Shown here: positions 35,413 through 43,796 of the stretch, one piece after another
Position numbering within the stretch: the stretch's first letter is position 1
Layout of the letters: the number at the start of each line of letters is the position of its first letter
Assembly (NCBI RefSeq): GCF_002934625.1
Contig: NZ_PTJD01000006.1
Location: forward strand, 62,001-126,000
Direction: 5' to 3'
DNA length: 64,000 nt
Source: Kineococcus xinjiangensis
Lineage (GTDB): Bacteria; Actinomycetota; Actinomycetes; Actinomycetales; Kineococcaceae
Program-made: the position numbers and the translations under genes
Notes under the pieces: model-generated
Seen by the model: only the letters and a program-made list of their open reading frames with translations
What the model was told of the DNA's origin: nothing
Database searches by the model: none

Positions 35413-36213
35413 GTGCCGCTGCCCCGTCCCGCCCGCCGCGGGACGCGCGCACCGCTGCCCGCGGCCCTCTGCGGCGCCGCCGTCCTCAGCCAGGTCGCCT
35501 ACCCCCTGCTGCGCGGCCGGGCGCTGCACCGGGCGACGACCGCCTCCGTCGCCCTCTTCGCCGGGGCCGCCCTCACCGACCTCGCCTGCCGGACGGCTCC
35601 GCGCGCGGCGGCGGCGGCGCTCCTGGCGGCGGGCGGCACCGGGCTGGCCGCCGAGGTCGTGGGCACCCGCACCGGCCGGCCCTTCGGCCCCTACCGCTAC
35701 GCCGGCACCCTCGGGCCCCAGGTCGCCGACGTCCCCGTGGTGGTGCCGCTGGCCTGGACGATGCTCGCCGTGCCGAGCGTCCACCTCGGCCGGATCCTCG
35801 CGCAGGCCGTGCCCGGCCCGCGGCTGCGCCGGGCCGCCACCGCGGGGGCCGCGGCGTGGACGCTGGCGAGCTGGGACCTCTTCCTGGACCCGCAGATGAC
35901 CGCCGCGGGGCACTGGCGCTTCGACAACCCCACCCCCGCCCTGCCCGGTGTGCCCGGCATCCCGCTGAGCAACTACGCGGGCTGGCTGCTGGTGTCGCTG
36001 CTCATGACGGCCGCGCTGGACCGGGTCCTCCCCCCGGACCGGGCGGACGCCTCCCCCGCCGTGCCCGCCACCCTGCTCGGCTGGACCTGGCTCGGCTCCG
36101 CGCTCGGCAACGCGGTCTTCTTCCGCCGCCCGGTCGTCGCCGCCTACGGCGGTGCCGCCATGGGGCTGACGGTGGCGCCCTACCTGTGGCGCTTGCGCCG
36201 GCGGCGGGGGTGA
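35413..36213 (+). CDS. cruF: CruF-like carotenoid 1,2-hydratase (DUF422)
   Basis: 266-aa membrane protein of the carotenoid-biosynthesis DUF422 family, which includes CruF and bisanhydrobacterioruberin hydratase. Seen: seven or so hydrophobic helices and conserved polar spots GRPFGPYRYAGTLGPQVADVPVVVPLAW (in parts), ASWDLFLDPQMTAAGHWRF and GIPLSNYAGWLL. Family members add water to the end of acyclic carotenoids (lycopene-type psi ends). Leaderless GTG start. The stop overlaps the GT2 start as GTGA, so the two act together. Confidence 0.83.
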   Translation: MPLPRPARRGTRAPLPAALCGAAVLSQVAYPLLRGRALHRATTASVALFAGAALTDLACRTAPRAAAAALLAAGGTGLAAEVVGTRTGRPFGPYRYAGTLGPQVADVPVVVPLAWTMLAVPSVHLGRILAQAVPGPRLRRAATAGAAAWTLASWDLFLDPQMTAAGHWRFDNPTPALPGVPGIPLSNYAGWLLVSLLMTAALDRVLPPDRADASPAVPATLLGWTWLGSALGNAVFFRRPVVAAYGGAAMGLTVAPYLWRLRRRRG

Positions 36214-37349
36214 GGTCCGCGCACCGGCTGCGCGCGCTCTGCCGCGGCTGGACCCGCGCCGGCGCGCTGCTGTCCGCGGCGCTGACCGTGCACAGCGCCC
36301 GCAACGCCCGCCTGCTGCGCACCCCGGCCGACGCGCCACCGGAGTGCGCCGAAGCCGTCAGCGTGCTGCTGCCCGTGCGGGACGAGGCGGCGCGCGTCAC
36401 CCCGTGCCTGCGGGCGCTGCTGGCGCAGACGGGCGTGCCGCGGATGGAGGTGCTCGTCTGCGACGACGGCTCCACGGACGGCACCGCCGCGGTCGTGCTC
36501 GCCGTCGCGGCCGGCGACCCCCGGGTCCGGCTGCTCCGCGGCGCACCGCCGCCGCCCGGGTGGCTGGGCAAGCCGCACGCCTGCGCGCAGCTCGCCGCGG
36601 CGGCCGGCGGCGACGTCCTCGCCTTCGTCGACGCGGACGTCGTGTGCGCCCCGCACGCCCTCGCCGCGGCCGTCCACCTCCTGCGCGGCGGTGACGGCGG
36701 CCGGCCCCTGGACCTCGTCAGCCCCTACCCCCGCCAGGTCGCCGCGACCGCCGCAGAGCGCCTCGTGCAGCCGCTGCTGCAGTGGTCGTGGCTGACGACC
36801 CTGCCGCTGCGGACGGCGGAGACCTCGCGGCGCCCGTCGCTGTCGGCGGCCAACGGGCAGCTGCTGCTCGTCGACGCCGCCGCCTACCGCCGCGCCGGGG
36901 GGCACGCCGCGGTCGCCGGGGAGGTGCTCGACGACATCGCCCTGGTGCGGGCGGTGAAGGCGGCGGGCGGGCGCGGCGGCATGGCCGACGGCACCGACCT
37001 GGCCACCTGCCGGATGTACACCGGCTGGGCGGAGCTGCGCCACGGTTACGGCAAGTCGCTGTGGTCGGCGTTCGGGTCCCCCGCCGGCTCGGCCGCCGCG
37101 GCCGCCCTCCTCGCCACCGCCTACGTCGTGCCGCCGCTGGCTGCCCTGGCCGGCTCGCGGGCCGGGGCGCTGGGGTACGCGGCGGCCGTGGCGGGGCGGG
37201 CCCTGACGGCGCGGCGCACCGGTGCCCGGGTGCTGCCCGACGTCCTGGCCCACCCGGTCTCGGTCGCGCTGCTGCTGGGCCTGCTGGCCGACTCCTGGGT
37301 GGGGCGCGCCCGCGGCACGCTGTCGTGGCGGGGCCGCGCGCTCGGCTGA
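36210..37349 (+). CDS. GT2 glycosyltransferase, CruG-like
   Basis: 379-aa family 2 glycosyltransferase. Seen: VSVLLPVRDEAARVTPCL, LVCDDGSTDGT, the acidic FVDADVV, and SANGQLLLVDAAAYRRAGGH..GEVLDDIALVRAVK, ending in two or three membrane helices. In cyanobacteria the pair CruF-CruG makes 1'-hydroxylated, 2'-glycosylated carotenoids; the 4-bp overlap with the CruF-like gene supports a similar role here. The sugar cannot be predicted. Its last 25 bp, stop included, are tandemly repeated downstream. Confidence 0.8.
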   Translation: MRSAHRLRALCRGWTRAGALLSAALTVHSARNARLLRTPADAPPECAEAVSVLLPVRDEAARVTPCLRALLAQTGVPRMEVLVCDDGSTDGTAAVVLAVAAGDPRVRLLRGAPPPPGWLGKPHACAQLAAAAGGDVLAFVDADVVCAPHALAAAVHLLRGGDGGRPLDLVSPYPRQVAATAAERLVQPLLQWSWLTTLPLRTAETSRRPSLSAANGQLLLVDAAAYRRAGGHAAVAGEVLDDIALVRAVKAAGGRGGMADGTDLATCRMYTGWAELRHGYGKSLWSAFGSPAGSAAAAALLATAYVVPPLAALAGSRAGALGYAAAVAGRALTARRTGARVLPDVLAHPVSVALLLGLLADSWVGRARGTLSWRGRALG

Positions 37350-37430
37350 GGGGCGGGGCCGCGCGCTCGGCTGAGGGGCGGGGCCGCGCGCTCGATTGAG
37401 GGGCGGTGCCGCGCGCTCGACTGCGGGCGC
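37331..37430 (+). repeat. 25-bp tandem repeat over a stop codon (4 copies)
   Basis: Units start at 37331, 37356, 37381 and 37406. Unit 1 encodes the GT2 C-terminus RGRALG-stop; units 1 and 2 are identical, 3 and 4 drift (ATTGA, then ACTGC in place of GCTGA). Confidence 0.88.
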
Positions 37431-37435
37431 CCGCG

Positions 37436-37441
37436 TAGGGT
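37436..37441 (+). promoter_or_regulatory. leaderless -10 (TAGGGT) for the CrtD-like gene
   Basis: TAGGGT, 8 nt, then GTG at 37450. It begins 6 bp after the last 25-bp repeat unit. Confidence 0.6.
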
Positions 37442-37449
37442 TCCCGCCC

Positions 37450-38916
37450 GTGGCGCGGGTGGTGGTGGTCGGGGCGGGGCTGGGTGGCCTGTCGGCCGCG
37501 GCGCGGCTGGCGGCGCTGGGTCACGACGTGACCGTCTGCGAGCAGGCCGACGACGTGGGCGGCAAGCTCGGCCGGTTCGGCCGGGACGGCTTCGCCTTCG
37601 ACACCGGTCCGTCCCTGCTGACGCTGCCCGCGATCCAGCGCGACCTGTTCCTCAAGACCGGCGCCCCCCTGGAGTCAGTGCTGGACCTGGTGCCGCTGGA
37701 GACGCTGTGCTCCTACCGCTTCGGCGACGGCACCCGCCTCGACGTCCCCGGCGCGACGCTGCCGCGGGTCGCCGCCGCCATGGACGAGGCACTCGGGCCC
37801 GGTGCCGGGGCGCAGTGGTCGGCGCTGCTGCAGCGGGCCGGGCGGATCTGGGACGTCAGCCGCGAGCCGTTCCTGGAGAACCCCCTCGACGGCCCCCGCA
37901 CGCTGCTGCGGCTGGCCCGCGACCTCGACGCCGTGCGGACGGTGGCGCCCTGGCGCAGCCTGCGCTCCCTCGGGCGGCAGCACCTGCACGACCCCCGGTT
38001 GCGCACGCTGCTGGACCGCTACGCCACCTACTCCGGCTCCGACCCGCGCCGGGCCCCCGCAGCGCTGGCGACCGTGCCGTTCGTGGAGCAGTCCTTCGGC
38101 GGCTGGTACGTGCGCGGTGGCCTGCACCGGCTCGGCACGGCGATCGCCGAGCGGGCGCTGGAGCGCGGGGCCCGGCTGCGCACCGGCGCGGACGTCGCGG
38201 AGGTCCTCACCAGCGGCGGTCGGGTCGCCGGGGTGCGCCTGGGCGACGGGGAGCGCCTGCCCGCTGACGTCGTGGTCTCCGCCGTGGACGCCACCCACCT
38301 CTACCGCGACCTGCTGCCCCGCCCGCGGCTGCGGCCCTCCCCGCGGCGGCGCTCCAGCTCCGGCCTGGTGCTGCTGCTCGCGCTGCGTGGCCGCACGCCC
38401 GGCCTGCGGCACCACACGGTGCTGTTCCCCGCCGACTACGACGCGGAGTTCGACGACCTCGCCGCGGGGCGCCCCGTTGCCGACCCCACCGTCTACGTCT
38501 CCGCTCCCGACGACCCCGCGCTGCGCCCGCACGACGACTGCGAGGCGTGGTTCGTCCTCGTCAACGCGCCCGCCCACGACCCCGGGCGCGGCACCGACTG
38601 GACCGCGCCCGGCGTCGCCGCCGCGCAGGCCGACCGGGTCCTCGACGTGATGGCCGCCCGGGGCCTCGACGTGCGGGACCGCCTGCTGTGGCGGGAGGTC
38701 CGCACCCCCGCCGACCTGGAGCGCGACACCCGCAGCGACGGCGGTGCGATCTACGGCAGCTCCAGCGACGGGGCGCGCGCGGCGTTCCTGCGTCCCGCCA
38801 ACCGCTCCCCCGTGCCGGGGCTGTTCCTCGTCGGCGGCTCCGCGCACCCCGGCGGCGGCCTGCCGCTGGTGGGGCTGTCCGCCCGCATCGTGACGGAGCT
38901 CGTCGGGCGCGCGTGA
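37450..38916 (+). CDS. CrtI/CrtD-family carotenoid desaturase or oxidase
   Basis: 488-aa flavoprotein of the phytoene desaturase family. Seen: N-terminal dinucleotide site VVVVGAGLGGLSAAARLAALGHDVTVCE in parts (GAGLGGLSAA), GKLGRFGRDGFAFDTGPSLLTLP, YVRGGLHRLGTAIAE and C-terminal FLVGGSAHPGGGLPLVGLSARIV. It is one of two CrtI-type genes in the cluster; next to CruF- and CruG-like genes it most resembles a CrtD-type 3,4-desaturase in context. Exact reaction is inference. Leaderless GTG start; ends at a terminator hairpin. Confidence 0.85.
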   Translation: MARVVVVGAGLGGLSAAARLAALGHDVTVCEQADDVGGKLGRFGRDGFAFDTGPSLLTLPAIQRDLFLKTGAPLESVLDLVPLETLCSYRFGDGTRLDVPGATLPRVAAAMDEALGPGAGAQWSALLQRAGRIWDVSREPFLENPLDGPRTLLRLARDLDAVRTVAPWRSLRSLGRQHLHDPRLRTLLDRYATYSGSDPRRAPAALATVPFVEQSFGGWYVRGGLHRLGTAIAERALERGARLRTGADVAEVLTSGGRVAGVRLGDGERLPADVVVSAVDATHLYRDLLPRPRLRPSPRRRSSSGLVLLLALRGRTPGLRHHTVLFPADYDAEFDDLAAGRPVADPTVYVSAPDDPALRPHDDCEAWFVLVNAPAHDPGRGTDWTAPGVAAAQADRVLDVMAARGLDVRDRLLWREVRTPADLERDTRSDGGAIYGSSSDGARAAFLRPANRSPVPGLFLVGGSAHPGGGLPLVGLSARIVTELVGRA

Positions 38917-38933
38917 CCCGGTCGCCCGGCGGC

Positions 38934-38999
38934 GTGATCCCGTCGGCGTCGACGGATGGGGCGTTGCGGTGCCGCATCCGTCGACGCCGACGGGATCAC
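38934..38999. terminator. bidirectional terminator hairpin overlapping a gene end
   Basis: Perfect 25-bp inverted repeat (38934-38958 and 38975-38999) with a 16-nt loop. The right arm includes the stop codon of the CDP-alcohol phosphotransferase gene; the left arm lies just after the CrtD-like stop. Confidence 0.88.
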
Positions 39000-39652
39000 G
39001 AGCCGGCGCCGCGCAGCCCCCGCCGCAGCGCCACGAGCACCTGCCCCAGCGCCACCACCCCCAGCAGCGCCCACGCCCCCGCGGCCGCCAGCAGCAGCGG
39101 CTCGCGCAGGTCCGGCCGCGCCAGCACCGCCGCCGGCGCCGCAGCGGCCAGCGCCAGGCGCACCGGGCGCTCGCAGACGCTGACCACCCCCACCTCGCGC
39201 ACCCCCTCCGCCTGCGCGCGGGCACGGGCGTACTCCTGCACCTGGGAGCTGCCCGCCCCCACCAGCAGCAGCAGCGCGGGAGCGCCGAGGACCCACAGCA
39301 GCACCGCGCACGCGGCGTCCCCCAGCCGGTCGCAGACGGCGTCGAGGACCGCACCGGCCCGGCTGGTCCGCTCCGACAGCACCGCCACCGCCCCGTCGAG
39401 GGAGTCCAGCACCCCCGCCAGCACCACCAGCGCCGCCGCGCCCGCCAGCCACCCGCCGCCCGCGGCGCCCGCGGCCACCGCCGACACCGCCGCCGCCAGG
39501 CCCAGCAGCGTCAGCACCGCCGGCGCCACCCCCGCCCCCGCCAGCGGCGAGGCCAGCGCGTGCACGCCGCCGAGCCACCAGCGCACGAGGCCCGTGGCCG
39601 CGGCGCCCCCGTGCAGCTGCGACCACCTCCGCAGGAACGTGTCGCGCCTCAC
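38996..39652 (-). CDS. CDP-alcohol phosphatidyltransferase family protein
   Basis: 218-aa membrane protein with about six helices. The family motif D-x2-DG-x2-AR-x8-G-x3-D-x3-D is present at Asp83, Asp86-Gly87, Ala90, Gly100, Asp104 and Asp108, but position 91 is Val instead of the usual Arg. Members transfer a phosphoalcohol from a CDP-linked donor onto inositol, glycerol phosphate and similar acceptors. It lies antisense inside the carotenoid cluster, and its promoter region is shared head-to-head with the GGPP synthase gene. Confidence 0.8.
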   Translation of the reverse strand: MRRDTFLRRWSQLHGGAAATGLVRWWLGGVHALASPLAGAGVAPAVLTLLGLAAAVSAVAAGAAGGGWLAGAAALVVLAGVLDSLDGAVAVLSERTSRAGAVLDAVCDRLGDAACAVLLWVLGAPALLLLVGAGSSQVQEYARARAQAEGVREVGVVSVCERPVRLALAAAAPAAVLARPDLREPLLLAAAGAWALLGVVALGQVLVALRRGLRGAGS

Positions 39653-39698
39653 GCCCGCAGGTTAGGGGGCAGCGCTCGCCGGGCCTGCGGGCCGCACC

Positions 39699-39704
39699 TA
39701 CAGT
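39699..39704 (+). promoter_or_regulatory. leaderless -10 (TACAGT) for the GGPP synthase gene
   Basis: TACAGT, 6 nt, then GTG at 39711. Confidence 0.65.
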
Positions 39705-39710
39705 GCGGGC

Positions 39711-40808
39711 GTGGCTCCCACCTCCACCGCCTCCCCCGCCTCAGCGGCGGTCCGCCTGCCGAGCCGCGTGCAGGCGGCGCTCGACGACTTCCTCGCGGCG
39801 CAGGCGCAGGTGCTGGCCGAGGTGGCGCCCGAGTGCGCCGACCTCCTCGACGGCATCCGTGACCTGCTGCGCGGCGGCAAGCGGCTGCGCCCGGCGTTCT
39901 GCTACTGGGGCTACCGCGGCGCCGGCGGTGCCGACGGCGACGGGATCGTCGACGTCGGGGCGGCCCTGGAGCTGTTCCAGGCGGCCGCCCTCATCCACGA
40001 CGACCTGATGGACGACTCCGACACCCGGCGGGGGCTGCCCTCGTCGCACCGCCGCTTCGCCGCGCTGCACAGCGGCTCCGGCTGGTCCGGCGGCGCCGAG
40101 CGCTTCGGCCTCGCGGGCGCCGTGCTCAGCGGCGACCTGTGCCTCGGCTGGAGCGACGAGCTGTTCTCCACCGCACGCCTGCCCGCCGAGGCGATCGCGC
40201 GGGCCCGGTCGGTGTTCTCGCTGATGCGCACCCAGCTCATGGGCGGGCAGTACCTCGACGTGCTGGAGCAGGCCTCGGCCGCCGGGGCGGACCCCGCCGG
40301 TGCGGTCGAGCGGGCCCGGCGCGTCGTGCGGTTCAAGAGCGCGAAGTACAGCATGGAGCACCCCCTCCTCCTCGGCGGGCGGCTCGCCGGCGCCGGCGAG
40401 GAGCTGCTGGCGTCGTACTCGACGATCGGCCTGGCGCTCGGCGAGGCCTTCCAGCTCCGCGACGACGTCCTCGGCACGTTCGGCGACCCCGGGGTCACGG
40501 GCAAGCCCGCCGGCGACGACCTGCGCGAGGGCAAGCGCACCGTCCTGGTGGCCCTGGCGCTGCAGGAGGCCACGCCGTCGCAGGCGGCCGTGGTGGACGA
40601 GCTCCTCGGGGACCCCGACCTCGACCGTGACGGCGTGGAGCGGCTGCGGGGCGTCCTGGTGGACACGGGTGCCGCCGCCGACGTCGAGCGGCGCATCGAG
40701 GCGCTGGTGCAGGAGGCGTGCGACGCGCTGGAGGCCGCCGACGTCGACGACACCACCCGCACCGCCCTGCACGAGCTGCTGGTCGCGGCCACGGCGCGGC
40801 AGTCGTGA
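39711..40808 (+). CDS. crtE: geranylgeranyl diphosphate synthase (polyprenyl synthetase)
   Basis: 365-aa trans-isoprenyl diphosphate synthase that builds the C20 precursor of carotenoids. Seen: GGKRLRPAFCYWGY, first Asp-rich motif HDDLMDDSDTRRG (from Asp97), LMRTQLMGGQYLDV, RFKSAKYSMEHPLLLG and second motif GEAFQLRDDVLGTFGD, followed by GKPAGDDLREGKRT. Chain length cannot be read with certainty; position in the cluster argues for GGPP. idsA2 holds the same place in mycobacteria. Leaderless start; GTGA overlap with crtI. Confidence 0.92.
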   Translation: MAPTSTASPASAAVRLPSRVQAALDDFLAAQAQVLAEVAPECADLLDGIRDLLRGGKRLRPAFCYWGYRGAGGADGDGIVDVGAALELFQAAALIHDDLMDDSDTRRGLPSSHRRFAALHSGSGWSGGAERFGLAGAVLSGDLCLGWSDELFSTARLPAEAIARARSVFSLMRTQLMGGQYLDVLEQASAAGADPAGAVERARRVVRFKSAKYSMEHPLLLGGRLAGAGEELLASYSTIGLALGEAFQLRDDVLGTFGDPGVTGKPAGDDLREGKRTVLVALALQEATPSQAAVVDELLGDPDLDRDGVERLRGVLVDTGAAADVERRIEALVQEACDALEAADVDDTTRTALHELLVAATARQS

Positions 40809-42355
40809 GCCGGCTCTCGCGCGCTGCGGACTGGCTGCCCGGGCGGGTGCGCACCGTCTCCGGCCCCACCGAGCACGTCGTCGTGGTCGGGGCGGGGCTC
40901 GCGGGGCTGTCGACGGCGATGCGCCTGGCCGGGGCGGGCCGGCGCGTCACGGTGCTGGAGCGGGAGGACGTCCCCGGCGGGCGCGCCGGCCTGGTCACCA
41001 GCACCACCCCGGAGGGCGAGTACCGCTTCGACACCGGCCCCACCGTGCTCACCATGCCGGACCTCATCGCCGACTGCTTCGACGCGCTCGGCGAGGAGAT
41101 GACCGACTTCCTCGACCTCGACCCGGTCGACCCCCTCTACCGCGGCCACTACGCCGACGGCTCGTCCCTGGACGTCTCCGCCGACGTCGGCGTCACCGCC
41201 GCCAACATCGCCGCGCTGTGCGGGCAGGGCGAGGCCGAGGGCTACCTGCGCTTCGTCGACCACGTCTCCGACCTGTACCGCTACGAGCTGCGCGACTTCA
41301 TCGACCGCAACATCGACACCCCGCTGGACCTGCTGACCCCGAACCTGCTGCGGCTGGTCAAGGCGCGGGGCTTCTCGAAGCTCGCGCCGGAGGTGGCGCG
41401 GTTCCTCAAGGACGACCGCACCCAGAAGATGTTCTCCTTCCAGGCGATGTACGCGGGGCTGTCCCCCTACGACGCCCTGGCCCTCTACGCGGTCATCGCC
41501 TACATGGACTCCGTCGCCGGGGTGTTCTTCCCCCGCGGGGGCATGCACGCGCTGCCGCGGGCGATGGCGGAGGCCGCGGCCAAGCACGGGGTGGAGTTCT
41601 CCTACGGCACCGAGGTGGTGCGCGTGGAGCACTCCGGCGGGCGCGCCAGCGCGGTGCACACCGCCGACGGGCGGCGCATCCCGGCCGACGTGGTGGTGCT
41701 GAACGCGGACCTGCCCGTGGCGCACCGGGAGCTGCTCGGGCGCGACTCCTGGAACCTGCGCCGGCTGGACTACTCCCCCTCCTGCTACCTGCTGCTGGCC
41801 GGTTCCAGCGCCGACTACCCCGACCCCGTGCACCACTCCATCCACTTCGGGCAGTCGTGGCGGGGCGTCTTCGACGAGCTGCTGTCGGGCAGGCTCATGA
41901 GCGACCCGTCGCTGCTGGTCAGCCGGCCCACGGCGTCGGACCCGTCGCTGGCGCCGCCCGGGCGGCACATCTACTACGTGCTGTTCCCCACCCCGCACAC
42001 GGGCGCCCCGATCGACTGGCAGCGCATCGCCCCGCGCTACCGGGAGCACGTGCTGACGACGCTGGCCGAGCGCGGCTACCCCGGCTTCGGCGACGCGATC
42101 GAGGTGGAGCACGTCACCACCCCGCTGGACTGGGAGCGCCGCGGGATGGCAATGGGCGCCCCGTTCGCCGCGTCGCACTCCTTCCGGCAGACGGGTCCGT
42201 TCCGGCCCGGCAACCTGTGGGGGGAGAACGTCGTCCTCACCGGCTCGGGGACCCAGCCGGGCGTCGGGGTGCCGATGGTGCTGGTGTCGGGGCGCCTGGC
42301 CGCCGAGCGCGTCACCGGCCGCGACCGCGCCTACCGCTCGCGGGCGTGGCGCTGA
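40805..42355 (+). CDS. crtI: CrtI, phytoene desaturase
   Basis: 516-aa FAD-dependent bacterial-type phytoene desaturase that turns phytoene into lycopene or a related product. Seen: VVVVGAGLAGLSTAMRLAGAG (in parts), PGGRAGLV, YRFDTGPTVLTMPDL, KMFSFQAMYAGLSPYDALALY, YYVLFPTPHTGAPIDW, and C-terminal LTGSGTQPGVGVPMVLVSGRLAAERV. Full length. GTG start overlaps the crtE stop; crtB follows 65 bp later. Confidence 0.94.
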   Translation: MSRLSRAADWLPGRVRTVSGPTEHVVVVGAGLAGLSTAMRLAGAGRRVTVLEREDVPGGRAGLVTSTTPEGEYRFDTGPTVLTMPDLIADCFDALGEEMTDFLDLDPVDPLYRGHYADGSSLDVSADVGVTAANIAALCGQGEAEGYLRFVDHVSDLYRYELRDFIDRNIDTPLDLLTPNLLRLVKARGFSKLAPEVARFLKDDRTQKMFSFQAMYAGLSPYDALALYAVIAYMDSVAGVFFPRGGMHALPRAMAEAAAKHGVEFSYGTEVVRVEHSGGRASAVHTADGRRIPADVVVLNADLPVAHRELLGRDSWNLRRLDYSPSCYLLLAGSSADYPDPVHHSIHFGQSWRGVFDELLSGRLMSDPSLLVSRPTASDPSLAPPGRHIYYVLFPTPHTGAPIDWQRIAPRYREHVLTTLAERGYPGFGDAIEVEHVTTPLDWERRGMAMGAPFAASHSFRQTGPFRPGNLWGENVVLTGSGTQPGVGVPMVLVSGRLAAERVTGRDRAYRSRAWR

Positions 42356-42380
42356 GGAAGGGCCCGGCGCTGAGGGAGGG
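42348..42380 (+). repeat. short tandem duplication over the crtI stop codon
   Basis: Two 15-bp near-identical units (GGCGCTGAGGAAGGG and GGCGCTGAGGGAGGG) start 18 bp apart; the first contains the crtI stop codon. Confidence 0.55.
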
Positions 42381-42407
42381 CGGGGCGCCCCGCCCCGGCC
42401 GCCACGG

Positions 42408-42413
42408 CAGGAT
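42408..42413 (+). promoter_or_regulatory. leaderless -10 (CAGGAT) for crtB
   Basis: CAGGAT, 7 nt, then GTG at 42421. An ATG at 42412 overlaps the hexamer and is less likely to be the start. Confidence 0.5.
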
Positions 42414-42420
42414 GTCGCCC

Positions 42421-43386
42421 GTGAGGGCAGTGCTGAACCACGCCGCGGACCTCGACGCCGCCGCCGCGACCGACCCGCAACTGCGCGACCCCCGGCTGCG
42501 GGCCGCGTTCGAGCAGTGCCGCCGGCTGCACGCCGAGCACGGCCGCACCTACTACCTGGCGACGCTGCTGCTGCCCGCGGCGAAGCGGCCCTACGTGTGG
42601 GCGCTGTACGGCTTCGCCCGCTACGCCGACGAGTTCGTCGACTCGCTGGAGCACCCGGACCCGCAGGCGCTGCTCGACTGGGGCGGGCAGTTCCTGCGCG
42701 GCCTGGACAGCGGCGACCCCCCGGACCCGGTGGGCCGCGCCATGGCCGCCACCATGCGCCGCTGGCGGATCCCCCGCGTGCACGTGGAGGCGTTCCTCGC
42801 GTCCATGCGGATGGACATCACGACCACCGGCTACGCGACGTACGCGGACCTGCGGGAGTACATGTACGGCTCCGCGTCGGTGATCGGCCTGCAGATGCTG
42901 CCGCTGCTGGAGCCGCTGACCCCCGAGGCCGCGGAACCCGCCGGGCTGCTGGGCGAGGCGTTCCAGATGTCGAACTTCATCCGCGACGTCGGCGAGGACC
43001 TGCACCGCGGGCGGGTCTACCTGCCGCAGGAGGACCTCGACGCCCACGGCGTGACCCGCGAGGACCTGCTCGCCGCGCAGCGCGAGGGCACCGTGCCGGG
43101 CCCGGTGCGCGACCTGCTCGCCTTCGAGGTCGCCCGCACCCGGGAGCTGTACCGGCGCGCGGAGCCCGGCATCGCGATGCTGCACCCCACGAGCCGGGAC
43201 TGCGTGCGCACCGCATTCGACCTGTACGGCGGGATCCTCGGCGCCGTGGAGCGGTCCGGGTACTGCGTGCTGGACCGCCGCGTGTCGGTGGGGCCGGCGC
43301 GCCGCGTCGCCGTGGCCGGGCCCGCGCTGGTGCGCGCGGTGCGGGCGCGGCGGGAGCAGGCGCGCTGGGTGAGCGCCCCGGCGTGA
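42421..43386 (+). CDS. crtB: CrtB, phytoene synthase
   Basis: 321-aa squalene/phytoene synthase family enzyme that condenses two GGPP to phytoene. Seen: HGRTYYLATLLLPAAKRPYVWALYGFARYADEFVD (in parts), first Asp-rich YADEFVD, DLREYMYGSASVIGLQML, and second motif QMSNFIRDVGEDLHRGRVYLPQEDL (in parts, NFIRDVGED). Complete. GTG start by the leaderless rule. Last gene of the carotenoid run; convergent with the Rv2175c-like gene only 17 bp away, with no clear hairpin between them. Confidence 0.94.
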   Translation: MRAVLNHAADLDAAAATDPQLRDPRLRAAFEQCRRLHAEHGRTYYLATLLLPAAKRPYVWALYGFARYADEFVDSLEHPDPQALLDWGGQFLRGLDSGDPPDPVGRAMAATMRRWRIPRVHVEAFLASMRMDITTTGYATYADLREYMYGSASVIGLQMLPLLEPLTPEAAEPAGLLGEAFQMSNFIRDVGEDLHRGRVYLPQEDLDAHGVTREDLLAAQREGTVPGPVRDLLAFEVARTRELYRRAEPGIAMLHPTSRDCVRTAFDLYGGILGAVERSGYCVLDRRVSVGPARRVAVAGPALVRAVRARREQARWVSAPA

Positions 43387-43403
43387 CGCCCCGGCCGCAG
43401 CGG

Positions 43404-43796
43404 TCAGAGCAGCAGCGCCTGCGCGCGGCGGCGGATCTCCGTCTTGTGCCCGGCGCGGAGCGCGTCGACGGGGCTGCCCGGGATGGTCTCGTCCGGCGTG
43501 AACAGCCAGCGCAGCGTCTCCACGTCGGAGAGGCCGGAGTCGGCGAGGACGGTGAGCGTGCCGCGCAGGGCCGGCAGCGGCCCCGTCTCGGTGATGAAGG
43601 CCGCCGGCACGTGCACGACGCGGCGCTCCCCGAGGCGGACGGCGAGGAGCTGCCGCTCCTGGAGCATCTGCCGGACGGCCCGGGCGTCGGAGCCCATCTG
43701 CTCCCCGGCGTCGGGGACGGTGAGCCACTCGCCCACCAGGTCGAGGATCTCGTCGCCCTGCTCTGAGGCGATCTCTGCGCGCTGCGGTGCCACCAC
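43404..43796 (-). CDS. Rv2175c-like DNA-binding protein
   Basis: 130-aa protein matching the actinobacterial Rv2175c family: LVGEWLTVPDAGEQMGSDARAVRQMLQERQLLAVRLGERRVVHVPAAFI (winged-helix region, in parts) and LSDVETLRWLFTPDETIPGSPVDALRAGHKTEIRRRAQAL. In M. tuberculosis Rv2175c binds DNA and is phosphorylated by PknL, encoded beside it. Here the matching kinase gene lies 1.7 kb away, behind a LysM gene, on the other strand. Target genes unknown. Confidence 0.88.
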   Translation of the reverse strand: MVAPQRAEIASEQGDEILDLVGEWLTVPDAGEQMGSDARAVRQMLQERQLLAVRLGERRVVHVPAAFITETGPLPALRGTLTVLADSGLSDVETLRWLFTPDETIPGSPVDALRAGHKTEIRRRAQALLL

